DNA of 21,941 nt from a virus: IMG/VR virus record IMGVR_UViG_3300022413_000046, positions 1 through 21,941 of that record. One strand, written 5' to 3'. Shown piece after piece: positions 15,272-21,402 of the stretch. Positions within the stretch are counted from its first letter, which is position 1; every line of letters starts with the position of its first letter. A program made the position numbers and the translations under genes. Below the pieces are notes generated by a model. That model was not told where the DNA came from. It saw only the letters and a list, made by a program, of their open reading frames with translations, and made no database searches.

Positions 15272-15484
15272 ATGAACGAGAAAAGCCTGACCATCGAAGA
15301 TCGCGAAATTCTCAACAATCTTAAGAATAACGATTTCGTTCGCATTCACGAATACGCAAACTTAAGCGTGATCCCTTCCCGAACCTTCATGCAGCATGGC
15401 GGCGTCGCGAACTGCGTCGCAAGCCAAATCAATCTAGTCCACAACTATCTGCACAGCGAAGGCGAGCCCAATGAGCGATATTAA
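15272..15484 (+). CDS. Hypothetical early protein (70 aa)
   Basis: The first gene of the second operon. I start it at ATG 15272, seven bases after AGAGGAG (15258-15264). An in-frame ATG at 15227 coincides with the expected transcription start and would leave no ribosome site, so it is rejected. The protein begins MNEKSLTIEDREILNNLKNN, is mildly acidic, and has no membrane segment, Cys pair or recognisable motif. The first position under a strong early promoter often holds a host takeover or regulatory protein, but nothing in the sequence shows which. Its stop overlaps the start of the helix-turn-helix gene (TAATG), so both are made together. Confidence 0.7.
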   Translation: MNEKSLTIEDREILNNLKNNDFVRIHEYANLSVIPSRTFMQHGGVANCVASQINLVHNYLHSEGEPNERY

Positions 15485-15717
15485 TGCAAAACTGTAGATT
15501 CCGACATATCGGCCAGGTGCTCTATGGCCGCGAATGGGCTTCGCAGCTAGCCGAAGATTTCGGCGTCGAACCGACTACGATTAGAAATTGGGCTAAAGGC
15601 GAAACTCAGCTACCAACCACAGCGCCGATCGTATTGCTGGCAGCAGCTCGGCGCAGACTAGAACAAATCAAAGCGGCGATTGAACTCGCCAAGAAGGAAG
15701 AATTGAACCATGGCTAA
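15484..15717 (+). CDS. Helix-turn-helix DNA-binding protein
   Basis: A 77-residue protein whose centre reads as a compact helix-turn-helix: ASQLAEDFGVEPTTIRNWAK (about 19-38), with the DFGV turn and TTIRNW recognition helix typical of Cro/XRE- and excisionase-like regulators. It is followed by a C-terminal helix (LLAAARRRLEQIKAAIELAKKE) that may dimerise. It starts in a TAATG overlap with gene 15272 and overlaps the next gene by eight bases. The perfect dyad at 15230-15248, in the leader of this same operon, is a natural candidate target, which would give feedback control. This is inference; the fold call is fairly safe. Confidence 0.75.
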   Translation: MQNCRFRHIGQVLYGREWASQLAEDFGVEPTTIRNWAKGETQLPTTAPIVLLAAARRRLEQIKAAIELAKKEELNHG

Positions 15718-16144
15718 GGCAAGTGCAAAACCGATGAAGCTCCGCAGCGGCGAATGGGGAATTCGCGTAGTCGGACACGAAGAAGAGCTACAACGCGGCT
15801 CGGTCGTCAAGATATACACACGTGAAAGCGACTATCTAGCCATCATCCGAAACCTAGTCTTTTCAGGGCACGACCGTCACGAAGACGCAACCGTGTCGCT
15901 CTACGGAGTCAATCGCGTACCAGACGACCGCATCTGCCAAATATGCGGAACCAAGATGGAAATTGACGACAAAGAGATTTTCGACTTCGGCCGACCAGTT
16001 TGGCGTGAAGGTAACAACGAAGGTACACAAGAAAACCGATCCAACGTTCGAAGCGGATTCAAGAAGCGTAGACCGGAATCGAACGGCAATGGCGAAGCGC
16101 TACTGCCACAGAAATCAGATCCCGATGACGAGATACCGTTTTAA
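15710..16144 (+). CDS. SSB-like protein with zinc motif and DDEIPF tip
   Basis: A 144-residue protein from ATG 15710 with AAGGAAGA upstream. The N-terminal 70 residues are a beta-rich domain (RSGEWGIRV, RGSVVKIYTRES, LAIIRNLVFSG) resembling a small barrel. CQICG (76-80) looks like half a zinc site. A basic disordered linker (about 100-130) then leads to the C-terminus SDPDDEIPF. That acidic tip ending in Ile-Pro-Phe is the hallmark of bacterial single-strand DNA-binding proteins, where it docks helicases and repair enzymes. The helicase gene follows in a TAATG overlap, which supports a role in replication. The barrel is not an obvious standard OB fold. I am fairly sure of the tip and less sure of the domain. 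Confidence 0.6.
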   Translation: MAKASAKPMKLRSGEWGIRVVGHEEELQRGSVVKIYTRESDYLAIIRNLVFSGHDRHEDATVSLYGVNRVPDDRICQICGTKMEIDDKEIFDFGRPVWREGNNEGTQENRSNVRSGFKKRRPESNGNGEALLPQKSDPDDEIPF

Positions 16145-17175
16145 TGCGAAATCCTATCGTCAATAGATTGCGGGACATTGAACCGCGCGACGTCGACTGG
16201 CTTTGGCACGAGAAAATTCCACGAGGACGTATCAGCTTGATCGCTGGAGATCCAGGTATCGGGAAAAGTTGGTTGTCTTTAGACATTGCATCTCGAGTCA
16301 GTACGGGCACTGATTGGCCAGACGGTCAGGAAGGCAAACAAGGGAACGTCATTTTAATCAATTGCGAAGATGATTTCGGAGATACCGTACGGCCTAGGCT
16401 GGAAAGGCTTGGCGCAGACCTGGACCGAGTCTTCGAGCTTCAAGGATGGGCTCAAGATGAAGAAGAATTCGTACATCAAATCACGCTTGAAGATATCGAC
16501 ATATTGGAGAGCGTTATAGAGGAATACAAACCAAGCCTGATCATCCTAGACCCTATATCAGCATATTTCGGCGAACAAACCGACAACTATCGAGATACCA
16601 GCGTTAGGCGAGCGCTAAGACCTATCGCAGAGATGATCATGGAAAAGAATGTCGCTTTTCTCATCATTGCTCATCTGAACAAGAGCAGCGACCAAGCAGG
16701 GCTTTATCGAGTATCAGGCTCGATCCAGTTTAGCGGAGCAGCAAGGACAAGCTATCTGGTCGCTTTCGATCCAACGGATCCGGATAGACGATTGATGCTT
16801 TGCATCAAAAATAACTTAGGACCTGCTCGATTTGGGTTCGCCTACAAGGTCGACCCGGACAACGAAGAGAACCCGGTCGAATGGGATAGCGAGCCACTGC
16901 ATGAAGAAGATCTAGACATGCTTTCGGCGTCCACGAATCGACTCGATGAAGAAATCCGCGAACTTATGCTATGGCTAGAAGCAACCTCAAAGGAACAAGG
17001 CGGCGTTCTGATCCCTAGCGACATGCGAAAGGATAGCCAAGGTGGCGGGTACTCCTGGAATACGGTTCAAAAAGCACGACGCATAGCCGGGTTTCGAGCG
17101 GTCAAGGTTGGCGAAGGCTGGCAATGGATAGCCCCAGACACTCCGGATGCTGGCAAAGGATGGAAAGAAGAATGA
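16144..17175 (+). CDS. RepA-like hexameric replicative helicase / AAA ATPase
   Basis: A 343-residue RecA-fold ATPase. Walker A is GDPGIGKS (35-42), the catalytic Glu lies in NCEDD (73-77), Walker B is LIILD (132-136), and the sensor-like IIAHLNK (174-180) matches the His motif of RepA/DnaB-type helicases. The region SGSIQFSGAARTSYLVAF (191-208), with Arg201, is also typical. The C-terminus (about 265-335) looks like a winged helix (WNTVQKARRIAGF, VGEGWQWIAP), as in RepA-like primase-helicase accessory proteins. It would unwind DNA at the fork or help start replication, and is encoded between the SSB-like and RuvC-like genes. No primase domain or polymerase is seen, so host enzymes are presumably used. 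Confidence 0.88.
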   Translation: MRNPIVNRLRDIEPRDVDWLWHEKIPRGRISLIAGDPGIGKSWLSLDIASRVSTGTDWPDGQEGKQGNVILINCEDDFGDTVRPRLERLGADLDRVFELQGWAQDEEEFVHQITLEDIDILESVIEEYKPSLIILDPISAYFGEQTDNYRDTSVRRALRPIAEMIMEKNVAFLIIAHLNKSSDQAGLYRVSGSIQFSGAARTSYLVAFDPTDPDRRLMLCIKNNLGPARFGFAYKVDPDNEENPVEWDSEPLHEEDLDMLSASTNRLDEEIRELMLWLEATSKEQGGVLIPSDMRKDSQGGGYSWNTVQKARRIAGFRAVKVGEGWQWIAPDTPDAGKGWKEE

Positions 17176-17669
17176 AGCTCGTAATCGGTATTGATCCAGG
17201 CTTAATAGGCGCGTTCACAATATGGAGCATGGAACACAACAACATCGTTATTGCAGCTAACTTCAAGATAGAAACTAAACCTTACGGCAAAGGAAACCAA
17301 ATTGATGCGAGATATTTTTCTAATTCTATCAACTACTTAGCAAAGCCAGGAAACGAAGTGAGTGCTTACATCGAAAGGGTTTCAGCAATGCCAGGACAAG
17401 GCGTTACCTCGATGTTCGGATTCGGTCGAAGCGTAGGGGTTATCGAAGGGGTGATCATGGCCTTTGGATGGCCTATCGCTTACCCAACACCGAACGAATG
17501 GAAGAAACACCACTCGATCCAAGGTAAAGACAAAGCAGCTAGTTTATCGATGTTCGGCGCAATGGAGCCGAGCTATAGCCTGGAACATTTGAGCAAAGAG
17601 AAACGGATAGGAATTGCAGATAGTTATTTAATCGCTCGATACGGAGCTTGGAGGATCAAAAATGCTTAG
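17172..17669 (+). CDS. RuvC-like Holliday junction resolvase
   Basis: A 165-residue protein starting at ATG 17172 inside the helicase stop (ATGA); a longer start 16 codons earlier is less likely. Motifs of the RuvC nuclease fold are IGIDPGLIGAFT (D8), AYIERVSAMPG (E68), the helix FGFGRSVGVIEGV (82-94) and the C-terminal GIADSYLIARYG (147-158, with D150). Phage members of this family cut branched DNA before or during packaging. Its position after SSB and helicase fits recombination-linked replication. If the terminase nuclease is weak, this enzyme could also help prepare DNA for packaging, but that is speculation. It overlaps the next gene by eight bases. Confidence 0.85.
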   Translation: MKLVIGIDPGLIGAFTIWSMEHNNIVIAANFKIETKPYGKGNQIDARYFSNSINYLAKPGNEVSAYIERVSAMPGQGVTSMFGFGRSVGVIEGVIMAFGWPIAYPTPNEWKKHHSIQGKDKAASLSMFGAMEPSYSLEHLSKEKRIGIADSYLIARYGAWRIKNA

Positions 17670-17940
17670 CTTTGAAGAAAAAATAGACTTGCAAGAAGTG
17701 CTTGCGTTAAACGATTACCGCACCACGATAACACTATCAAGCTATGAGGTATGCGCAAATCTAGCCCTTCATGATGAACGTCTCACCAATGAAGAAAGGC
17801 AAGCTATGACCGAAATACTCGATAAATTTATTGAGCTGATCAACGTCGCTGCAGAATTCGCAGCTACATTAGATAAGACAGATCAGGTAATCAGCCTCTA
17901 TAAAGCGAATCTCTTAGATATAGACAGTCCAAATGACTAA
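17662..17940 (+). CDS. Hypothetical helical protein (92 aa)
   Basis: The protein begins MLSFEEKIDLQEVLALNDYR, is acidic and predicted mostly helical. It has one Cys, no membrane segment and no motif I recognise. Segments such as LTNEERQAMTEILDKFIELI suggest a helical bundle that could bind another protein. It overlaps the resolvase by eight bases and the next gene by eight bases, so it belongs to a tightly coupled run of small genes. Such runs after replication genes often hold host-interaction factors, but nothing more specific can be said. The coding call rests on the overlaps and composition. Confidence 0.65.
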   Translation: MLSFEEKIDLQEVLALNDYRTTITLSSYEVCANLALHDERLTNEERQAMTEILDKFIELINVAAEFAATLDKTDQVISLYKANLLDIDSPND

Positions 17941-18115
17941 GAAGGAACACAAAGTAGCCTACTGCTTTAGATGCGCAATGCTAGTAAGCGGCCAATCAGA
18001 AATATGCTGGCATTGCGGTGAAACAATCAGTAAGCATCCGATAAAGACAGTCTACGAACACTTTAAAAAGAGAACGAAGGAAGACAATGAGCGAAAGACT
18101 AAATCTAACACTTGA
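17933..18115 (+). CDS. Zinc-ribbon-like small protein (60 aa)
   Basis: A basic 60-residue protein with two Cys pairs, CFRC (11-14) and CWHC (25-28), spaced as in a zinc ribbon or rubredoxin-like knuckle, then a Lys-rich helical tail (YEHFKKRTKEDNERKTKSN). Such a layout suits a nucleic acid or RNA polymerase binding protein. The start ATG overlaps the previous stop; no clear ribosome site is visible, so coupling is likely. The 3' end overlaps the next gene by 29 bases. The function is not assignable from sequence. Confidence 0.65.
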   Translation: MTKKEHKVAYCFRCAMLVSGQSEICWHCGETISKHPIKTVYEHFKKRTKEDNERKTKSNT

Positions 18116-18332
18116 GTTCTTACGTCAAGAAAAGAGCACAGAACTTGACAAGTACATCATAGCACTAATAGGAGACGGAAACGCAACTTCTGGATGCAAC
18201 AGCTATACCGATTTAGATCAACGAGCTATGAATATCGTTTACTTCGCGACTCGGGTCGCTGCTTATCGAGAAGAAGCGGAACGACGCGTAATCGAACGTG
18301 AGATGCAGAAGGAACAAGGCGATGAAGGCTGA
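18087..18332 (+). CDS. Hypothetical small protein (81 aa)
   Basis: The frame starts at ATG 18087 with AAGGAAG just before. The protein (MSERLNLTLEFLRQEKSTEL) is acidic and helical with a charged C-terminus, and contains a short Gly/Asn/Cys-bearing loop (GDGNATSGCNSY). No domain is recognised. It overlaps both neighbours, 29 bases with the zinc-ribbon gene and 11 with the following one, in the same coupled run of accessory genes. Confidence 0.65.
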   Translation: MSERLNLTLEFLRQEKSTELDKYIIALIGDGNATSGCNSYTDLDQRAMNIVYFATRVAAYREEAERRVIEREMQKEQGDEG

Positions 18333-18531
18333 ATGGATAGGCGGGCAAATCCACCCGGCAAAAGCTGGTTGGTACTTCTATCAAAGCACAAGCGGAGTTC
18401 CGCCCAAAATAGCATATTACGACGAATGGCATGGATGGTGCGAATCCGACTATCTGAAAGCTAAGAATACGCACATACGAAAGCCTAAGTACTGGGCCAC
18501 GATCGATATGCCAGAACCAAGAAGCGAATGA
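18322..18531 (+). CDS. DUF551-like small protein (69 aa)
   Basis: I start it at ATG 18322, preceded by AAGG sites, rather than at an in-frame GTG eight codons earlier. The pattern of an early Trp, AGWYFYQSTSGVPP, a central DEWHGWCESD and the end KYWATIDMPEP resembles the small DUF551-type proteins widespread in phages, in which a Trp-rich sheet closes with a W..LPEPP-like tail. The role of that family is not known to me. It sits in the accessory run, with four bases between its stop and the next start. Confidence 0.6.
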   Translation: MKAEWIGGQIHPAKAGWYFYQSTSGVPPKIAYYDEWHGWCESDYLKAKNTHIRKPKYWATIDMPEPRSE

Positions 18532-18535
18532 AATA

Positions 18536-18697
18536 ATGAAAACCGTCTATATTCCGATGCATATGCACGCCTGGGATGACGCAGCATTAGAAAACCCTGG
18601 GATAGGCTTTCTAAGCTGCTACGACAACGTAGCAGACGCTATAGCAGAAAACGAAGAGGATACCGAAATACTCGAATTGGTCGTGATCGATGAATAA
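18536..18697 (+). CDS. Small acidic protein (53 aa)
   Basis: A short frame from ATG 18536, four bases after the previous stop, ending at TAA 18695-18697 and overlapping the methyltransferase start by eight bases. The protein is acidic, begins MKTVYIPMHMHAWDDAALEN, then has GFLSCYDNVADAIAENEEDTE and ends in a hydrophobic strand LELVVIDE. It may be a small alpha/beta protein. It fills what would otherwise be the only gap in a fully coupled run, which supports coding. No family is recognised. Confidence 0.6.
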   Translation: MKTVYIPMHMHAWDDAALENPGIGFLSCYDNVADAIAENEEDTEILELVVIDE

Positions 18698-19205
18698 AAC
18701 CGACAAATATTATACGCCCCAATGGTGCATCGATGCGATCTTTAAAGAACTCGAATGGGGCAATGTCGAGACCTTTATTGAGCCATGCGCTGGCGATGGA
18801 CGAATAATAGATTCTATTTTCAATCTGAATGAATTTGCCGATGTAAAGGCCACATCTTATGAACTTGATGATGGCGACGACTATTTGTCCTTTGAAATCG
18901 CCATCGACACATATTCATTATGCGTTACAAACCCACCATTTAGCCTATGGATCCAATTTGCAGAACGACTTTTGCTGGAATGTCAATCAGTAATTTTTCT
19001 AGGTCGCTTATCAATGCTAGGAAGCCAAGCTAGAAAACCATTCTGGGAAGAGAACCCGCTATCGCATCAATGGGTTCTCAGCAAAAGAGCCGCTTTCGAA
19101 GGTCCGGCAGCAAACGGAAAAGGAACAGACAACAGCGAATATGCCTGGTTTGGTTGGCGTTGCGACGAAATAGCGAAACGAAAACCGGGGATCTATCACT
19201 TATGA
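18690..19205 (+). CDS. DNA adenine (N6) methyltransferase-like protein
   Basis: A 171-residue protein with the start KYYTPQWCIDAIFKEL (6-21), the SAM loop EPCAGDGRI (31-39) and the catalytic motif NPPF (81-84), the classic (D/N)PP(Y/F) of amino-methyltransferases acting on DNA bases. The C-terminal GTDNSEYAWFGW (145-156) recalls the end of phage Dam-like enzymes. It is shorter than full methyltransferases and has no obvious target recognition domain, so its specificity cannot be read. It may protect phage DNA from restriction or mark it for replication timing. The stop overlaps the next start (ATGA). Confidence 0.75.
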   Translation: MNKTDKYYTPQWCIDAIFKELEWGNVETFIEPCAGDGRIIDSIFNLNEFADVKATSYELDDGDDYLSFEIAIDTYSLCVTNPPFSLWIQFAERLLLECQSVIFLGRLSMLGSQARKPFWEENPLSHQWVLSKRAAFEGPAANGKGTDNSEYAWFGWRCDEIAKRKPGIYHL

Positions 19206-19381
19206 ATGAACGTGACGAATGGATAGCAGAAAGAGCGGCCATCATCTGGGAAGGCTCCAGCTTCCCTCTAGACGACAATCGATGGGGGTATGGGGTAACC
19301 ATAACCAAAGCTCGAAAAATGGCTGAGAATGAATATGAGGCGTTACAAAAATGGAAAGCAAAACAGGAACCGAACACCTAG
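19202..19381 (+). CDS. Hypothetical small protein (59 aa)
   Basis: The frame starts at ATG 19202 within the previous stop. The protein is MNERDEWIAERAAIIWEGSS, then DDNRWGYGVTITKARKMAEN and a Lys-rich end. It is helical with Trp-rich patches and no cysteines. It resembles the short WxxERAxxxW-type phage proteins of unknown role. It overlaps the following zinc-finger gene by 31 bases. The function is unknown. Confidence 0.6.
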   Translation: MNERDEWIAERAAIIWEGSSFPLDDNRWGYGVTITKARKMAENEYEALQKWKAKQEPNT

Positions 19382-19575
19382 ATCGAAGACGTTGCTCCGG
19401 ATGTGGAGCGTATGTATCAAAAGATCGCTTTGCTAGCTCAAAATGGCCTGGGAATGTCTGGCCCCTGTGCAAAAGATGCGAGCCGTTGCCCTTTCGTTAT
19501 CACATCGAAGACGAACGAAAGCGTCCGAAAAGAAACCCATTGAAAGTCGACTTGTCTGGAGATTTAGAGCCATGA
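19351..19575 (+). CDS. Small zinc-finger-like protein (74 aa)
   Basis: A basic protein with paired cysteines RRRCSGCGAY (CSGC 15-18) and LCKRCEP (CKRC 40-43), the spacing of a treble-clef or HNH-type zinc site, but the His-Asn-His catalytic core of an HNH nuclease is not present. The rest is Arg/Lys/Pro rich (ERKRPKRNPLK). It is probably a nucleic acid or protein binder. It overlaps the upstream gene by 31 bases and the next one by an ATGA junction. Confidence 0.6.
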   Translation: MESKTGTEHLDRRRCSGCGAYVSKDRFASSKWPGNVWPLCKRCEPLPFRYHIEDERKRPKRNPLKVDLSGDLEP

Positions 19576-19670
19576 ATGATCAGGAACTATCAAAGCTCGC
19601 AAAGACCATTATCGCTTATGCAATCGTTATCAGCCTTGCGATCTCTGCTTGGTATGGATTCTCAGTCTAA
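19572..19670 (+). CDS. Single-span membrane peptide (32 aa)
   Basis: A very short frame from ATG 19572 inside the previous stop to TAA 19668-19670, which in turn overlaps the endolysin start. It has a charged N-terminus (MNDQELSKLAK) and one hydrophobic span (TIIAYAIVISLAISAWYGF). Located directly before the endolysin gene, it might be an accessory holin, a pinholin-like peptide or an antiholin. Its tight coupling supports translation. The role is inference. Confidence 0.5.
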   Translation: MNDQELSKLAKTIIAYAIVISLAISAWYGFSV

Positions 19671-20044
19671 TGAAAAACAGAAGATTCAGCAAACGCAGCA
19701 TGCGGAACCTACGTGGCGTTGACCCCAGGCTGATTGTGATGGCTACAGAAGCGTTGCATACCAGCCCCATAGACTTCGTCATCATAGAAGGTCTACGCAG
19801 CAAGAAACGCCAGCGAGAGCTTGTACGCATCGGGGCTAGCAAGACGATGAACAGCTACCATCTGACAGGACATGCTATAGATCTAGCCGCACTGGTTGAC
19901 GGCAAGATCAGATGGGATTGGCCATTGTATGAATATCTGGCTAGAGCAATGAAACGATCCGCATCGCAGCATAGGTTCGATCTGACATGGGGCGGCGATT
20001 GGCGCTCGTTCAGGGACGGCCCGCACTTCCAAGTTAGTCGATGA
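19670..20044 (+). CDS. Endolysin, VanY/M15-type peptidase
   Basis: A 124-residue protein starting at ATG 19670 (TAATG), preferred over a TTG seven codons earlier. It is a zinc peptidase of the D-Ala-D-Ala carboxypeptidase / L-Ala-D-Glu endopeptidase group: the motif SYHLTGHAIDL (62-72) gives zinc ligands H64 and D71, and GGDWRSFRDGPHFQ (108-121) gives D116 and H119. The length is usual for single-domain phage endolysins of this type (T5-like). It has no signal peptide, so it needs a holin to reach the wall. It cuts peptidoglycan stems at lysis. It is encoded in the replication operon, about 5 kb from the holin-like gene, so the lysis genes are split. Confidence 0.88.
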   Translation: MKNRRFSKRSMRNLRGVDPRLIVMATEALHTSPIDFVIIEGLRSKKRQRELVRIGASKTMNSYHLTGHAIDLAALVDGKIRWDWPLYEYLARAMKRSASQHRFDLTWGGDWRSFRDGPHFQVSR

Positions 20045-20143
20045 AAAAAATGCGGCCTAAGGCAACCAGACAACAAATTTAGGAAGGAGCTTCTTTCGTG
20101 ATTTGCTAAGGTCAAAGGAAACGCAAAACCTACCTTAGGCCGC
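20044..20143. other. Structured intergenic element: perfect 11-bp inverted repeat with alternative hairpins
   Basis: GCGGCCTAAGG (20052-20062) pairs perfectly with CCTTAGGCCGC (20133-20143). Inside, CTAAGGT (20106-20112) can instead pair with ACCTTAG (20132-20138), so the two stems exclude each other. CAAAT (20074-20078) pairs with ATTTG (20101-20105). On the minus strand the closing stem is followed by seven T, giving a terminator-like end with a long loop, or a small RNA. On the plus strand it is the leader of the sigma-like gene and holds its weak ribosome site TTAGG (20135-20139) in the stem. Either reading is inference; the pairings are exact. Confidence 0.65.
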
Positions 20144-20147
20144 GTAT

Positions 20148-20648
20148 GTGACAATACAACAAAAACTGGCGTCGCACTACTCTATCCCTGAAGAAGAAAT
20201 TTCAGACATTCTAAGAAGCTTAGCTATAGAGGTAAATTACTGGGTCAGACGGGCTAACGGCTACCTAGATCGAGACGAAGCAACCAGCGAATCCTATTTA
20301 GCCTTAGTCGAAGCGATCCAAACTTACGACGAAAGCAAGGGCTCAACGCTCAAGCATTACGCAAAACTAAAGACCCGATGGGCGATTGTCAGCCACCTAA
20401 GAAGCTTCCCCAAGGCCAAAGAGGAAATAGAGCGTGATGCAGACATTACATATCCAGACACTGCAGAAGACTACTACAGACTGCATGAAGCGCTAGAAGC
20501 CTTAAAGAAGCATGACGAACTAGAAGCAGAGATCATCACCCGAATGGTGCTTGGCGAAAGAAGAGATACCATAGCTGAAGAATTGGGGGTAACAGAACGT
20601 CAACTCAATAGAATATTGAGAAAATATAGATCAATCATTCAACGTTAG
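20148..20648 (+). CDS. Sigma-70-like RNA polymerase sigma factor
   Basis: A 166-residue protein with a region 2-like block (about 27-85) that contains SYLALVEAIQTYDESKG (49-65) and a YAKLKTRWAIVSHLR helix (71-85), as in sigma regions 2.1-2.3. A region 4-like end (about 112-162) carries the helix-turn-helix RRDTIAEELGVTERQLNRIL. The size fits small phage or ECF-type sigma factors. The start is GTG 20148, the only good one; an ATG two bases before it is followed at once by TGA (start-stop). The weak ribosome site TTAGG lies in the 3' arm of the hairpin element upstream, so translation may be controlled by RNA folding. It probably directs host polymerase to later phage promoters. It meets the leftward gene end to end with a 14-base overlap. 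Confidence 0.75.
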   Translation: MTIQQKLASHYSIPEEEISDILRSLAIEVNYWVRRANGYLDRDEATSESYLALVEAIQTYDESKGSTLKHYAKLKTRWAIVSHLRSFPKAKEEIERDADITYPDTAEDYYRLHEALEALKKHDELEAEIITRMVLGERRDTIAEELGVTERQLNRILRKYRSIIQR

Positions 20649-21195
20649 ACAATGGTCCTATAACGATGAACGGCATATCACGGTGCGAACGCCATACAAC
20701 CCCACGATAACACTCCGCTAGCTCAATAGCACGCCAAACCCAACGTCCAGTATAGAGAAACGGCGGAGTAACCTGGCTCACGCTGAAGCTGTAATCGCCT
20801 GGGCGAACGTACGTAGCATCAAGCGCAGGAACCTTCTCGATTCGCTCAAAGTCGCCCTGAACCCGAATAAAATGACGCAAGTACGTCACTTTCTGACACT
20901 CTCGCCTTATCTCGCCTTCGAAGTGAGCAACAAGCGTATCGCCTGGTCTTATCGCTGGATCCTTCGTGCCCTTCAAGTCCGTAACGTATGGATCCACCGT
21001 ATAACGGAATATAGGCGAATCTGAGACGATTTGCGGCTCGAACAATAGGTAGGCAATGGTTACTACCAAAACGGCGCTTAGAATCGATTTGAGGCTGAAA
21101 ACGGACCGCTTTATACCCCTGGGTTGCTTTAGCTCGCGATGCTCGACTTCAACCACTGCCAAATTGCGATTCCTGTGCCTACGACGACGATCCAT
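20635..21195 (-). CDS. Single-pass membrane protein of unknown function (186 aa)
   Basis: The protein starts with an Arg-rich cytoplasmic segment (MDRRRRHRNRNL), then a transmembrane helix (about 33-52, including SILSAVLVVTIAYLLF), then a larger outer domain (about 53-186). The outer domain holds the beta-rich pattern RPGDTLVAHFEGEIRRECQK and later GDYSFSVSQVTPPF, and two Cys (about 109 and 168) that could form a disulfide in the periplasm. The basic N-terminus predicts N-in topology. It starts 67 bases inside the other leftward gene. Its role might be in envelope modification, exclusion of other phages or lysis control; I do not recognise the family. Confidence 0.65.
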   Translation of the reverse strand: MDRRRRHRNRNLAVVEVEHRELKQPRGIKRSVFSLKSILSAVLVVTIAYLLFEPQIVSDSPIFRYTVDPYVTDLKGTKDPAIRPGDTLVAHFEGEIRRECQKVTYLRHFIRVQGDFERIEKVPALDATYVRPGDYSFSVSQVTPPFLYTGRWVWRAIELAECYRGVVWRSHRDMPFIVIGPLSNVE

Positions 21196-21359
21196 ACGAG
21201 ATGACCTAACGTTGATTCGGTAATCCTTGCCATCATAGCCTTTCGCTTAGACGCGCTAGACATCTCCATCTTGGCCCATTCAAGAACCTCACGATGCTGA
21301 TCTATCAGCTCGCGGATCTCTATCGCCTCTGCCTTAGTCATCAGCTCGTTATCTTCCAT
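21129..21359 (-). CDS. Small coiled-coil membrane protein (76 aa)
   Basis: A 76-residue protein with a charged helical N-terminal part (MEDNELMTKAEAIEIRELID and further to about residue 45) and one C-terminal transmembrane segment (about 52-71, HLVWIVVVGTGIAIWQWL). Proteins of this shape (helix plus tail span) are common in phage genomes and could be holin, antiholin or inner-membrane spanin-like factors. GAGG lies ten bases before the ATG. It is the first gene of the leftward pair and its first 22 codons are copied in inverted orientation at the left edge of the window. Confidence 0.7.
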   Translation of the reverse strand: MEDNELMTKAEAIEIRELIDQHREVLEWAKMEMSSASKRKAMMARITESTLGHLVWIVVVGTGIAIWQWLKSSIAS

Positions 21360-21391
21360 GGAGTTCGCACCTCACCAGCATACCTCATCCA
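21293..21391. repeat. Mate of the inverted repeat at 1-99
   Basis: An exact reverse complement of bases 1-99. It covers the leader, ribosome site and first 22 codons of the leftward gene at 21129-21359. The match may continue beyond 21391 if sequence existed left of base 1. Confidence 0.95.
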
Positions 21392-21402
21392 GGATAGCAA
21401 AG

